Source of the DNA: UBA5429 sp942493315
Lineage (GTDB): Bacteria > Bacteroidota > Bacteroidia > Bacteroidales > WCHB1-69
DNA length: 64,000 bases
Assembly (NCBI GenBank): GCA_942493315.1
Contig: OW818690.1
Location: 2,604,001 to 2,668,000, forward strand
Direction of reading: 5' to 3'
This document shows, in pieces, positions 45,859-55,281 of the stretch (position 1 is the first letter of the stretch; each line of letters begins with the position of its first letter). A program made the position numbers and the translations under genes. The notes beneath the pieces are model-generated. The model did no database searches. It was not told where the DNA came from and saw only the letters and a list, made by a program, of their open reading frames with translations.

Positions 45859-46050
45859 TTTTTTTTCCTATCTTCTTAATCAAAAACTTTTTATCAATGT
45901 TTGTAATTTTAGCATCAAATTATTACCAGTTTTTTATTAGAATATTAAAAGCAGCTCCGTATAAAAACCTATCATAAATTGCAAATATTTGATAACTAAG
46001 TGTTTAAATAAATTTTATGCTTTCATTCCTCCAGAATATTGATTTTTTTG

Positions 46051-46058
46051 TAATTTTG
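46051..46058 (+). promoter_or_regulatory. Promoter -7 box for the SDR-aminotransferase-yjbQ operon
   Basis: TAATTTTG, 53 bases before the SDR start. Confidence 0.6.
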
Positions 46059-46111
46059 CAAATATCTATTTTAGATATACTATTTTATAACAATCAGTAA
46101 TTTAATACTAT

Positions 46112-46885
46112 ATGAAAAATATTGCCCTCGTTACCGGCGCTTCTGCAGGTTTTGGTGAAGCTATTGCTCATGCTTTGGCTTCACTTCAGTATGATCTCAT
46201 TTTAACTGCAAGAAATGAAAAAAAATTACAACAAGTGATTCAGGATATTCAATCCAAAAATAATATCGAAATATTACCTTTAATATTTGATGTTCAGGAT
46301 TTTACAGCATGTGAAAAAGCAATTCAATCTATTCCGGAATCTTTTAAAAAGATAGATGTTTTAGTTAATAATGCCGGTTTGGCAGTGGAATTGGAAAAAA
46401 TTCATACCGGTGCTATTGAGGATTGGGAACGAATGATCAACACAAATGTTAAAGGTCTGTTATATATGTCTCGCTTAATCACACCCCAAATGGTGGAACG
46501 CAAAAAAGGGCATATTATCAATATTGGTTCTATATCAAGTAGGGAAGTGTATGTGGGAGGAAGCGTATATTGTGCTACTAAACACGCTGTTTTGGCGCTT
46601 TCACAAGGAATGAGAATGGATCTTTTACCTTTCGGTATAAAAGTTACTCACGTTTCACCGGGTGCTGCTGAAACTGAATTTTCTATTACCCGATTCCATG
46701 GTGATGTTGATAAAGCCAAAAAAGTGTATGCCGGTTTTGATCCTTTAGTGGCTGAAGATATTGCAAATGTCGTTTCTTATGTCGTTTCACTACCGGAAAG
46801 AGTATGTATAAATGAGATTAATCTTACCTGTACAGCTCAGTTTAATGGAATTATTATCAAAGAATTACCACAAAATGAAAAATAG
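46112..46885 (+). CDS. Short-chain dehydrogenase/reductase (YdfG-like)
   Basis: 257 residues. Classical SDR features: cofactor loop TGASAGFGEA (8-17), NNAGLA (86-91), a catalytic Ser in INIGSISS (about 140-142) and YCATK with Tyr153 and Lys157. The closest pattern is the YdfG/serine 3-dehydrogenase group, which reduces 3-hydroxy-acid-type substrates with NADP(H). Actual substrate unknown. It overlaps the aminotransferase start by 11 bases, suggesting linked roles in amino-acid metabolism. Confidence 0.88.
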   Translation: MKNIALVTGASAGFGEAIAHALASLQYDLILTARNEKKLQQVIQDIQSKNNIEILPLIFDVQDFTACEKAIQSIPESFKKIDVLVNNAGLAVELEKIHTGAIEDWERMINTNVKGLLYMSRLITPQMVERKKGHIINIGSISSREVYVGGSVYCATKHAVLALSQGMRMDLLPFGIKVTHVSPGAAETEFSITRFHGDVDKAKKVYAGFDPLVAEDIANVVSYVVSLPERVCINEINLTCTAQFNGIIIKELPQNEK

Positions 46886-48053
46886 TTTATTGCATAATTT
46901 TTATCGTTTTGTTGCCCAAACTTCTGATGAACCTTTGGCTATTGAGATTCAAAGTGCTTCTGATGTTTACTTTTATGATAAAAATGGGAAATCGTATCTG
47001 GATCTCATCTCAGGAATCTCTGTTTGTAATCTGGGACATAGTAACAAACAGATAATCAAAGCAATAAAAAATCAAGTGGATCAATATATGCACCTCATGG
47101 TGTATGGTGAATTGGTTCAAAAACCTCAAGTGGAATTGGCTGAATTGTTGTGTGCCCAACTTCCTTCTCCCTTACAATCAGTGTTTTTTGTCAATTCGGG
47201 TTCTGAAGCTGTTGAAGGGGCTTTAAAATTAGCAAAACGGGCTACTGGAAGACAAGAGATTCTTTATTTTCAAAATGCTTATCATGGGGCTACAAATGGG
47301 GCTATGAGTGTTATGGGAAATGAAGAGTATAAAAAACCGTTTTATCCCTTATTACCCGAAACCAAAGCTATAAAATTTGGTTATCTTCCAGATTTAGATT
47401 TGATTACTAAAAAAACTGCCGCAATTATTGTAGAACTGATTCAAGGTGAGGCAGGAATTAGAATGGCTGAAAAAGAGTATTGGATTAAACTGCGTAAAAA
47501 ATGTGATAAAACAGGTACATTACTGATCGTGGATGAGATCCAAACCGGTTTGGGTAGAACAGGTAAACTGTTTGCTTTTGAACATTATAACATTGTTCCC
47601 GATATTTTGTTGTTAGCTAAAGCTTTCGGAGGTGGTATGCCATTGGGTGCTTTTGTTTCTTCTAAAGAGTTAATGCAAGTTTTTACAAATAATCCTGTTT
47701 TAGGTCATATCACCACTTTTGGCGGGCACCCCGTATGTTGCGCTGCTGCTTTGGCACACTTAAAACAGATTATCAAAGGTAAATATTGGAATAATGCCAC
47801 TGAAATAGGGGATGAGTTATATAAAATATTTTCAGAATATCCAAATGTTCAGGAAGTTAGATACAAAGGTGCTTTTATGGCTGTCGATTTTTATAATGGA
47901 TCTATCAATATTCAAAATTTGAAAAAATTCTTAGAAGTGGGTCTTTTTTCAGATTGGTTTTTATGGTATGATGGTGCCTTGAGAATTGCTCCACCTTTGA
48001 TTTTTGAAGAAAAACATATTATAGATCTTAAAAACAGATTATCTCAAATATAA
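46875..48053 (+). CDS. Class III (aspartate-family) PLP aminotransferase
   Basis: 392 residues from MKNSLLHNFYRFVAQTSDEP; the longer ORF start overlaps far into the SDR gene. Family motifs: VFFVNSGSEAVEGALKLAKRAT, the Asp of LLIVDEIQTGLGRTGKLFAFE and the PLP-binding Lys of LLLAKAFGGGMPLGAF. The class includes acetylornithine, 4-aminobutyrate and omega-amino acid transaminases; the substrate cannot be fixed. Coupled to the SDR upstream and yjbQ downstream (10-base gap). Confidence 0.9.
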   Translation: MKNSLLHNFYRFVAQTSDEPLAIEIQSASDVYFYDKNGKSYLDLISGISVCNLGHSNKQIIKAIKNQVDQYMHLMVYGELVQKPQVELAELLCAQLPSPLQSVFFVNSGSEAVEGALKLAKRATGRQEILYFQNAYHGATNGAMSVMGNEEYKKPFYPLLPETKAIKFGYLPDLDLITKKTAAIIVELIQGEAGIRMAEKEYWIKLRKKCDKTGTLLIVDEIQTGLGRTGKLFAFEHYNIVPDILLLAKAFGGGMPLGAFVSSKELMQVFTNNPVLGHITTFGGHPVCCAAALAHLKQIIKGKYWNNATEIGDELYKIFSEYPNVQEVRYKGAFMAVDFYNGSINIQNLKKFLEVGLFSDWFLWYDGALRIAPPLIFEEKHIIDLKNRLSQI

Positions 48054-48063
48054 ATTCTATTAC

Positions 48064-48480
48064 ATGAAATCATATAGAAAAGAGCTTTTTTTTAATATTC
48101 CTACCAGAAGAGGAATCATCAATATAACGCGTCAGGTTCAAAGAAGTATTGATGAAAGCGGAATCAAGGAAGGAATAGTTTTAGTTAATGCTATGCATAT
48201 TACAGCGAGTGTTTTTATCAATGATGATGAATCGGGATTACACCATGATTATGAAGTGTGGTTAGAAAAATTAGCTCCGGAAAAGCCTTATAATCAATAT
48301 AAACACAATGGTTTTGAAGATAATGCGGATGCCCATCTGAAAAGAACAATCATGGGTAGGGAAGTGGTGTGTGCCATCACTAACGGAGTGCTCGATTTTG
48401 GTCCCTGGGAACAAATCTTCTACTACGAAATGGACGGAAAACGCCAAAAAAGAGCTCTTATTAAAATTATTGGGGAATAG
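48064..48480 (+). CDS. YjbQ family protein (UPF0047)
   Basis: 138 residues. GIVLVNAMHITASVFINDDESGLHHDYEVWLEKLAP, NADAHLKRTIMGREVVCAITNGVLDFGPWEQIFYYEMDG is the typical pattern, with conserved His residues clustered as in the family. Some members show weak thiamin phosphate synthase activity in vitro, but the natural function is uncertain. Third gene of the SDR operon; it faces yraN with a two-base gap. Confidence 0.92.
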   Translation: MKSYRKELFFNIPTRRGIINITRQVQRSIDESGIKEGIVLVNAMHITASVFINDDESGLHHDYEVWLEKLAPEKPYNQYKHNGFEDNADAHLKRTIMGREVVCAITNGVLDFGPWEQIFYYEMDGKRQKRALIKIIGE

Positions 48481-48482
48481 AT

Positions 48483-48845
48483 TTACCAGGTGGGACTATA
48501 TGCACCTGGAATATGTTCCAGCTGGTTATTTTCCGCATTTCCTATAATCGTAATAATATCAAAACGAGCTTCTAATGTTATTTTTTTATAAGAAATATAT
48601 GCATTAGCTGCTCTGATGATGTTTTTCTGCTTCATTTTATTGACAGCTTCTGCCGGTGTAGCAAATTGTGTTGATGTTCTCGTTTTTACTTCACAAAACA
48701 CAATAGTACTCCCATTTTGAGCGATAATATCTATTTCGAGATGCCCAAAAGTCCAGTTTTTTTCTAAAATAGTGTAATTGTTTTTGAGATAATAATTTAA
48801 AGCAATCGTTTCACCGTCTTTTCCGAGATTTTGATTTTTAGTCAT
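48483..48845 (-). CDS. yraN: YraN family endonuclease-like protein (UPF0102)
   Basis: 120 residues. GKDGETIALNYYLKNNYTILEKNWTFGHLEIDII and VFCEVKTR carry the Glu, Asp and Glu-x-Lys residues of the restriction-endonuclease/Holliday-resolvase fold. Role in DNA processing is assumed from the fold; no phenotype is well established. It follows porX with 48 bases and no promoter box of its own, so it is probably cotranscribed. Confidence 0.9.
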   Translation of the reverse strand: MTKNQNLGKDGETIALNYYLKNNYTILEKNWTFGHLEIDIIAQNGSTIVFCEVKTRTSTQFATPAEAVNKMKQKNIIRAANAYISYKKITLEARFDIITIIGNAENNQLEHIPGAYSPTW

Positions 48846-48893
48846 AATAGTTGATTTTAGTTATTTATTAGTTTTTATTTGAATTATACTGCT

Positions 48894-50444
48894 CTACTTG
48901 GGTATTAATTTTATAAATGGAATTAACATCTCCTCTAAGGAAATTCCACCATGTTGGAAGGTGTTTTTATAATAGTTAACGTATTGATTGTAATTATTCG
49001 GATAAGCAAAGAAATCTGATTCTTTAGCAAAAATAAAACGGTGGGTAACACCTTCTTTTGGTAAGAAAATATCTTCCGGATTTTTAATCTCAAAAATTTG
49101 ATTCACAGGATAATCCATCGTTCTACCAACCTTATATCTTAAATTGGAATTGATGTTTTTATCCCCAATCACTTTAATAGGTTTTGATATTTTAATAGTC
49201 CCATGGTCAGTCGTAATAAAAATGGGGATATTCTTGGCTGATAAGTATTTAATCATCTCTAACATGGTGGAATTTTCAAACCAGGATGCAATTACACTCC
49301 GATAAGACTTTTCATCTTCTGCCAATTCTTTAATTAAATCCACATCCATTCTGGCATGAGATAACATATCTACAAAATTAAAAACGATTACATTTAGCTG
49401 ATTTTGTAGCAAAGTATGAAAACTTTCAAATACTTTTTTCCCAAAATCGTGATTCAAGACTTTTGAAAATGACATTTTAATATTGTGACCATGTCGTTTC
49501 AAATTTTCAGCTAAAAGTGGTTGTTCAAACTGATTTTTTCCTCCTTCATCATTTTCATTGACCCACATTTGAGGATATTTTTTTGAGATATCTAAGGGCA
49601 TTAGCCCAGCAAAAAGTGCATTTCTGGCATATTGAGTAGCCGTGGGTAAAATACTGTAATACAATTCTTCATTGTCAACTCTATAATAATCATTGATATA
49701 GGGTTGGATGGTTTTCCATTGATCATACCGCAAATTATCAATCACAAATAAAAATACTGATTTTTCAGTTGCAAAAGTGGGAAAAAGTTTTTCTTTAAGT
49801 ACCGTATGTGAAAACAAAGGTTTTTCAGATGCATTACCGTTTAACCAGTTTTGATAATTTTTGATAATGTTTTTAGAAAATCTGGTATTAGCTTCCGCTT
49901 TTTGTTCCGCTAAAATATCTGCAACACCTGAATCCTCAATCTTTTCCAATTCTAATTCCCAAAAAACCAATTCTTTATACAAATCATTCCATTCCTCTAA
50001 TGTTAGATTATCAGAGAGCTTTGATGAGATATTTCGAAAAGCTTGTTGATAGGCAATCGTACTTTTTTCAGATACAATCTTTTTATTATCAATATTCTTT
50101 TTTAAACACAAAAGAATTTGATTAGGATTTACCGGTTTAATCAAATAATCAGCAATATTTGATCCAATGGCATCCTCCATGATATGTTCCTCTTCACTTT
50201 TTGTAATCATAACAATAGGGATGTTCATTTGCAAAGCCTTGATTTTTTTAAGTGTTTCAATTCCACTTAGTCCCGGCATATTTTCATCTAAAAATATAAT
50301 ATCAACAATTTCATTTTCAACAACTTCCAATGCTTCATTGCCCGAAACAACAGGAATGACATGATACCCTTTGCTTTCAAGAAACATAACGTGTGGCTTC
50401 AATAGATCCATTTCATCATCAGCCCATAAGATAGTAGTTTTCAT
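48894..50444 (-). CDS. porX: Type IX secretion regulator PorX (response regulator with PglZ domain)
   Basis: 516 residues. Receiver domain (1 to about 120) with ADDEMD, phospho-acceptor Asp53 in IIFLDENMPGLSG and DYLIKPVNP (conserved Lys). A helical middle region follows, then a PglZ alkaline-phosphatase-like domain (about 205-515) with FLFVIDNLRYDQW, NFVDMLSHARMD and FITTDHGTI. This architecture defines PorX, which together with the sensor PorY and sigma factor SigP controls type IX secretion genes in Porphyromonas. The PorY kinase is not in the window. Probably cotranscribed with yraN. Confidence 0.92.
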   Translation of the reverse strand: MKTTILWADDEMDLLKPHVMFLESKGYHVIPVVSGNEALEVVENEIVDIIFLDENMPGLSGIETLKKIKALQMNIPIVMITKSEEEHIMEDAIGSNIADYLIKPVNPNQILLCLKKNIDNKKIVSEKSTIAYQQAFRNISSKLSDNLTLEEWNDLYKELVFWELELEKIEDSGVADILAEQKAEANTRFSKNIIKNYQNWLNGNASEKPLFSHTVLKEKLFPTFATEKSVFLFVIDNLRYDQWKTIQPYINDYYRVDNEELYYSILPTATQYARNALFAGLMPLDISKKYPQMWVNENDEGGKNQFEQPLLAENLKRHGHNIKMSFSKVLNHDFGKKVFESFHTLLQNQLNVIVFNFVDMLSHARMDVDLIKELAEDEKSYRSVIASWFENSTMLEMIKYLSAKNIPIFITTDHGTIKISKPIKVIGDKNINSNLRYKVGRTMDYPVNQIFEIKNPEDIFLPKEGVTHRFIFAKESDFFAYPNNYNQYVNYYKNTFQHGGISLEEMLIPFIKLIPK

Positions 50445-50490
50445 AGTTTTTAGTTTTATGTCCTTAAACGATTAATAATTTTTAATATTG

Positions 50491-50498
50491 CAAATATA
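50491..50498 (-). promoter_or_regulatory. Promoter -7 box for porX-yraN
   Basis: TATATTTG on the minus strand, 47 bases from the porX start and divergent from the kamA promoter. Confidence 0.6.
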
Positions 50499-50542
50499 GC
50501 GATATTATAGAAACATTTAGTTTTTTTAATAAAAATTTCTTG

Positions 50543-50550
50543 TAACTTTG
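50543..50550 (+). promoter_or_regulatory. Promoter -7 box for kamA-kamB-thiN
   Basis: TAACTTTG, 69 bases before the kamA start. Confidence 0.6.
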
Positions 50551-50618
50551 CAAACTTTATTTATATTTTTGAAAATTATTTAAATATTTATCACATAAAC
50601 ACTTAAAAGATACAAAAT

Positions 50619-51863
50619 ATGGCGAGTAGAAGAAAGGAAATGTTTCCGAATGTAACTGATGAACAATGGAATGACTGGAAATGGCAAATTAGAAACAGAA
50701 TCGAAACGGTTGATCAACTTAAAGAGTTCATTACCTTAACACCTGAAGAGGAAAATGGAGTTAAAGAGTCGTTGAAAATATTAAGAATGGCTATCACTCC
50801 GTATTATTTGAGTCTAATCGATCCTAATAATCCAAATTGTCCGATAAGAAAACAATCGATTCCAACCATTTCTGAAACGCATCAGGCTGCTGCTGATTTA
50901 TTAGATCCACTTCATGAAGATGAAGATTCACCAGTTCCCGGATTAACTCACAGATATCCGGATAGAGTACTCTTTTTAATTACAGACATGTGCTCTATGT
51001 ATTGTCGTCATTGTACACGCAGAAGATTTGCCGGTCAAAATGATGCCACTTCCCCTGAAGATAATATTCAAAAAGCAATAGATTACATTGCTAATACACC
51101 TCAAGTTAGAGATGTACTTCTTTCCGGTGGTGATGGATTAATGGTAAGTGATCGTTTGTTAGAATCTATTATTCAAAGACTTAGAGCTATTCCTCACGTT
51201 GAAATTATACGCATTGGCTCTCGCGTTCCTGTTGTTTGTCCTCAACGTATCACCGATGATTTAGTGAATATGTTAAAAAAATATCATCCAATATGGTTAA
51301 ATACACATTTTAATCATTCTGATGAGATCACTCCTGAATCTATTGAAGCTTGTAATAAATTAGCAAATGCAGGTATTCCACTTGGAAATCAAACAGTTCT
51401 TTTAAAAGGTGTGAACGATTGTCCATTTATTATGAAACGATTAGTTCATAATTTAGTGAAAATGAGAGTACGCCCATACTATATTTATCAATGCGATTTA
51501 TCGATGGGTATCGAACATTTCAGAACTACTGTATCTAAAGGGATAGAAATTATTGAATCTTTAAGAGGTCACACTTCCGGTTATGCAGTTCCAACTTTTG
51601 TCGTTGATGCTCCCGGTGGTGGAGGAAAAATCCCTGTAATGCCTGATTATCTGATCACTCAAAGTGCCAATAGAATCGTTTTAAGAAACTATGAAGGAGT
51701 TATTACCACCTATACAGAACCAACTGATTATGTAAGTAATTGTCAATGTGAAGATTGTAAATCAGGAAAGAAAGTAGATGGTGTTGCTTCATTGTTGAAT
51801 GGTGATCGTTTAGCGATTGAACCTTCTCATTTGGCTCGTAAAGATAGACATACAAATCATTAA
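50619..51863 (+). CDS. kamA: Lysine 2,3-aminomutase
   Basis: 414 residues, the length of KamA. The radical SAM cluster motif is Cys125-x3-Cys129-x2-Cys132 in MCSMYCRHCTRRRF; VRDVLLSGGDGLM follows; the PLP-binding Lys is in DAPGGGGKIPVMP (about 330); a Cys pair near the C-terminus (CQCEDCKSG) fits the zinc-binding tail. It converts L-lysine to L-beta-lysine, the first step of anaerobic lysine fermentation. The long form with N-terminal MFPNVTDEQWNDWKWQIRNRI is the clostridial/Bacteroidota type rather than the EF-P-modifying EpmB. kamB follows after three bases. Confidence 0.95.
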   Translation: MASRRKEMFPNVTDEQWNDWKWQIRNRIETVDQLKEFITLTPEEENGVKESLKILRMAITPYYLSLIDPNNPNCPIRKQSIPTISETHQAAADLLDPLHEDEDSPVPGLTHRYPDRVLFLITDMCSMYCRHCTRRRFAGQNDATSPEDNIQKAIDYIANTPQVRDVLLSGGDGLMVSDRLLESIIQRLRAIPHVEIIRIGSRVPVVCPQRITDDLVNMLKKYHPIWLNTHFNHSDEITPESIEACNKLANAGIPLGNQTVLLKGVNDCPFIMKRLVHNLVKMRVRPYYIYQCDLSMGIEHFRTTVSKGIEIIESLRGHTSGYAVPTFVVDAPGGGGKIPVMPDYLITQSANRIVLRNYEGVITTYTEPTDYVSNCQCEDCKSGKKVDGVASLLNGDRLAIEPSHLARKDRHTNH

Positions 51864-51866
51864 AAA

Positions 51867-52913
51867 ATGCCTTTTGTCGATGAAATTTTAAAATATGAAA
51901 CCCTTTCGATTATTGGTATGGAAAAAAATACCGGTAAAACGGAATGCTTAAACTATATTTTAAAAAGAATCGAATCCAAAAACAAAAATACCGGTAATAG
52001 CCACATTTCTGTGGCTATTACTTCAATTGGTATAGATGGGGAATCAATCGATCAGGTTTCAAAAACTAAAAAACCTGAAATATTTCTCGCTAAAGACACC
52101 CTTTTTGTTACCACTGAAAATTTCTATAGATCAAAATCTGTAACTGCTGAAATTCTGAATCTCTCGCATCGAAAATCATCGTTAGGAAAACTGGTTACTG
52201 CAAAAGTAGTTACACCCGGAAAGGTGATTATCTCAGGACCTTCCACGGTTGCCTGGTTAGAGGAGTATTTACAGGAAATGAAAGCACTTCAGGTTGATTT
52301 ATCTATCATTGATGGAGCCCTTTCCCGAAAATCACTCGGTTCTCCCGCTTTAACTGAAGCCATCATTTTAACTACAGGTGCTGCCGTTTCACCCTATTTG
52401 CCCGAGCTAATTAAAAAAACCAGATTTTTATTACAATTGATGAACTTACCAATAGTCGATATTGCAGATAATCAATTGATTGATCAACTGAAATATCTGG
52501 ATTCCGGATTGTATGCTATATCAAACAATTCTCAGATTATTGACATTCAAATTCCTTCTGCGCTTTTAATCAACCAATATAAAGATAATCTGTTCCAATT
52601 TGGAAACACATTCTATATTCCGGGTGCTCTAACAGATCAAATTTTAAATTTCTTAAGAATTCAGAAAGAGATTAAAAAAACGGTGTTAATAGTAAAAGAT
52701 TTTACTAAAATCTTTGCATCACAAGTAGCACTGAGTAGTTTTATTAAATCTGGAGGAAATATCCAACTACTTTTGAAAAATAAATTGATTGCACTTTGTG
52801 TCAATCCAACTTCACCATCCGGTTTTACTTACAATTCCGATATGTTATGTGATACTTTGTCTAAAGAGTTTCAAATTCCGGTATATGATATTGTTAAAAA
52901 TGATTATAAATAA
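51867..52913 (+). CDS. kamB: KamB-like protein (lysine 5,6-aminomutase reactivase subunit family)
   Basis: 348 residues. A P-loop-like IIGMEKNTGKTE lies at about 16-27, followed by a region with DLSIIDGALSRKSLGSPALTEAIILTTGAAVSP. Position directly after kamA and the P-loop pattern match KamB of lysine-fermentation clusters, which is thought to help keep the B12-dependent lysine 5,6-aminomutase active. The call leans on context. kamC, kamD and kamE are not in the window. Its stop abuts the ATG of the next gene. Confidence 0.65.
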   Translation: MPFVDEILKYETLSIIGMEKNTGKTECLNYILKRIESKNKNTGNSHISVAITSIGIDGESIDQVSKTKKPEIFLAKDTLFVTTENFYRSKSVTAEILNLSHRKSSLGKLVTAKVVTPGKVIISGPSTVAWLEEYLQEMKALQVDLSIIDGALSRKSLGSPALTEAIILTTGAAVSPYLPELIKKTRFLLQLMNLPIVDIADNQLIDQLKYLDSGLYAISNNSQIIDIQIPSALLINQYKDNLFQFGNTFYIPGALTDQILNFLRIQKEIKKTVLIVKDFTKIFASQVALSSFIKSGGNIQLLLKNKLIALCVNPTSPSGFTYNSDMLCDTLSKEFQIPVYDIVKNDYK

Positions 52914-53555
52914 ATGAATTACGAGACGATCATATTTGCAAATGGGGATATTCCAACTCATTCCATTCCTTTGGAAATTTTAAAGAATGCCAAAAATATT
53001 GTTTGTTGTGATGGTGCAATTGTGAAATTACTACAATTAGGTTTTGTGCCAACTGCTATTGTTGGTGACATGGATTCCATTTTACCATCGATTAAACAGC
53101 AGTTCGAACACCTTCTTTTTCAGGATAAAAGCGAAGAATATAATGATTTACAAAAAGCGATACACTATTGTATTGAACAAAAATGGTTTAAAATTGCCAT
53201 TTTAGGGGGTTTTGGGTTACGCGAAGATCATGCCATTGCCAATTTATCCATTATGATGCAATATGTTTTGGAATATAATGATGTTACTTATAATGAACTA
53301 GATATTGAAATGTTTACTAATCATGGGGTTTTTTCAGCTTTTTCAGAAACGAAAACATTCAGTTCCTACCCAAAACAACAAATTTCGATTTTTAGTTTTA
53401 ATCAAAATTCCCAATTGACATTTGAAGGTTTAAAATATCCTGTTCGTAATAGATCTTTTCACTATTTATGGGAAGGTAGTTTAAATGAAGCTATTGCTGA
53501 ACAATTTACAATTCAGTGTAGTAGGGGAGAAGTGATTGTATTCAAAAATTATTAA
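52914..53555 (+). CDS. Thiamine pyrophosphokinase
   Basis: 213 residues. VCCDGAIVKLLQLGFVPTAIVGDMDSI (about 31-58) is the thiamine pyrophosphokinase N-terminal signature with the metal-binding GDxDS, followed by DLQKAIHYCIE and ILGGFGLREDHAIANLSIM; the last half forms the thiamine-binding beta domain. It makes thiamine diphosphate from thiamine and ATP. It begins directly after the kamB stop. It converges on chaN and shares TTAA at 53552-53555. No TPP riboswitch was recognised upstream of kamA. Confidence 0.92.
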   Translation: MNYETIIFANGDIPTHSIPLEILKNAKNIVCCDGAIVKLLQLGFVPTAIVGDMDSILPSIKQQFEHLLFQDKSEEYNDLQKAIHYCIEQKWFKIAILGGFGLREDHAIANLSIMMQYVLEYNDVTYNELDIEMFTNHGVFSAFSETKTFSSYPKQQISIFSFNQNSQLTFEGLKYPVRNRSFHYLWEGSLNEAIAEQFTIQCSRGEVIVFKNY

Positions 53556-54448
53556 TAGGTTGTACTCATCGATTCCGGAATTACAATAATATAATCAGCC
53601 CTGTTTAAGTTTTCCGGATCTAATTTCATAATATCTTTTTGTTGTACGATTGAAATGGTTTTTACTGATATATTTTTATTGTAAAGTTTTAAGTAATAAA
53701 CAATTCCTGAATAGTTAGCAGAATGAAATTCTCCATTAAAATGAAAAAAGAGTTCCCCTTTTGAAAGATTTTTTAAAATAAAATAAGCCATTGTAGCATC
53801 CTTAACTGCTTGTGCTTTGGCAATATTTTCCGGATTTACAGATTTCATACCACCTCCCGAAGGCATATCATGTACCATATTTTTGTAGGCTATTTCATTT
53901 AAATCAATAGCAATAGGAAGCGGAGCAATATAACTTTTTGCTAAAGGACTCAACTGATCCAAAGATTCAATACCCAATTTAGATACCATTCGTGCATATC
54001 TTCTAGGTACATTTGTGGCATAAAATCGAATATTGTTTTGAGTGCAAAATTCTAAAATGGGAAGATAATCGGGATCATTATTGGGCCACAATTTGGATGA
54101 TTCAAGGTACATTTTTTGATCATAAAATTTATTGATAAATGCCTCATCTAAAAGTAGTTGATTGTCCGTTTCCCACATTTCAGCACCCACTTTTAAACTG
54201 TCTTTTTTAAATTGATAGAATGATTTTACAATCTCTTTTTCTAACCAATGTGAAATGGGATCATTATGTAGTTCGCCAAATAAACAAACATCTGCTTTGA
54301 TTCCATTTTCAATCATAAGATTGTAAGTGACCAAATTGCCATTTGAGTTATAAATTAAAAATGCCGGTTTGTCTATTGAAACGTTCTGAGAAATCAATGC
54401 TGGTGCAAGGATTAAAAATAGGATTCCTAATAAATATATTTTTTTCAT
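53552..54448 (-). CDS. ChaN-like haem-binding family protein (DUF399)
   Basis: 298 residues from MKKIYLLGILFLILAPALIS, a signal peptide; the longer ORF includes the -7 box. KADVCLFGELHNDPISHWLEKEIVKSFYQ, VGAEMWETDNQLLLDE and FHFNGEFHSANYSGIVYYL match the ChaN family, in which related Glu/His residues bind haem. A role in iron or haem handling is inferred from the family. Predicted to be exported, but without a clear lipobox. Single gene. Confidence 0.85.
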   Translation of the reverse strand: MKKIYLLGILFLILAPALISQNVSIDKPAFLIYNSNGNLVTYNLMIENGIKADVCLFGELHNDPISHWLEKEIVKSFYQFKKDSLKVGAEMWETDNQLLLDEAFINKFYDQKMYLESSKLWPNNDPDYLPILEFCTQNNIRFYATNVPRRYARMVSKLGIESLDQLSPLAKSYIAPLPIAIDLNEIAYKNMVHDMPSGGGMKSVNPENIAKAQAVKDATMAYFILKNLSKGELFFHFNGEFHSANYSGIVYYLKLYNKNISVKTISIVQQKDIMKLDPENLNRADYIIVIPESMSTTY

Positions 54449-54463
54449 TGTTAAAATTTTATG

Positions 54464-54471
54464 CAAATATA
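54464..54471 (-). promoter_or_regulatory. Promoter -7 box for chaN
   Basis: TATATTTG on the minus strand, 16 bases from the chosen start. Confidence 0.6.
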
Positions 54472-54506
54472 TTCATTATTTTTTAAAAAGAAACAAATCT
54501 TTTTGA

Positions 54507-54514
54507 TATTTTTG
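54507..54514 (+). promoter_or_regulatory. Promoter -7 box for the cysteine-rich Fe-S protein gene
   Basis: TATTTTTG, 27 bases before the ATG at 54541. Confidence 0.6.
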
Positions 54515-54540
54515 CATTTCTTAAATATAAAGTGATTGAT

Positions 54541-55278
54541 ATGAGTAAAGTGAATCTTTTTGTTCCATGTTCCATGGATATGTATAGTCCTCTAATTCCA
54601 AATAGTGTTATCAATATTTTAGAAAAATTGGGAGATACTGTTGTCTATAATCCTGAACAAACCTGTTGCGGAAGATGCCTTTATTATCAAGGGGAAAATG
54701 AAAATTCAATTGAATTAGCTAACAAATTACTTCATGATCTTTTCGATCCGAAAGATTTTAAAAGAGCTACTATTATTCCATCTTCTGCTTGTGCCGGTTA
54801 TATTAAAAATTATTACCGATCCATATTGCATAATACGGCTGTGATAGCAGAAGTAAATGCTTTTACCAAAAATGTATTTGATTTATGTGATTATATTGTT
54901 AATGAAAAACAGATTACTAAATTAAATAATAGGTTTAATGGCCGTGTTTTCTACTACAATTCTTGTTCTGCCCGTAACTTGTATAAATATGAAAATGAAC
55001 CGGAAACATTATTGAGAAATACAGAAGGCTTAGAATTGTTAATTGATACTGAAATCAATACATGTTGCGGAGCAAATGGTGCTTTAGCTTCTATTAATCC
55101 GGAACTATCTGATAAGATGTTGTCTGAATTGATTTTAAGAATGTATAATTGTGGAGCTCAATATATTACATCAACCGATATTCATTGTTTACAACATATT
55201 GATTCATTTATAAGCACCATGGATATCAATGTTGAAGTGGTTCACATTGCTGATATTTTAAATAATGAATTAAGATAA
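54541..55278 (+). CDS. LutA/YkgE-like cysteine-rich (Fe-S)-binding protein
   Basis: 245 residues from MSKVNLFVPCSMDM; a GTG three codons earlier (54532) is also possible. Two CCG-type motifs are visible: VPC then QTCCGRC in the first half and NSCSARN then NTCCGANG with a later HCLQH in the second half. These cysteines bind Fe-S clusters in LutA, GlpC and heterodisulfide-reductase-type subunits. LutA works with LutB and LutC in lactate oxidation, but neither is adjacent, so the electron partner is unknown. Converges on trkH with a three-base gap. Confidence 0.88.
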   Translation: MSKVNLFVPCSMDMYSPLIPNSVINILEKLGDTVVYNPEQTCCGRCLYYQGENENSIELANKLLHDLFDPKDFKRATIIPSSACAGYIKNYYRSILHNTAVIAEVNAFTKNVFDLCDYIVNEKQITKLNNRFNGRVFYYNSCSARNLYKYENEPETLLRNTEGLELLIDTEINTCCGANGALASINPELSDKMLSELILRMYNCGAQYITSTDIHCLQHIDSFISTMDINVEVVHIADILNNELR

Positions 55279-55281
55279 CTT

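Noticed and set aside
50551..50618. TPP riboswitch or other leader upstream of the kamA-thiamine kinase operon
   Set aside because: The leader is only about 65 bases, AT-rich and lacks any recognisable THI-box element.
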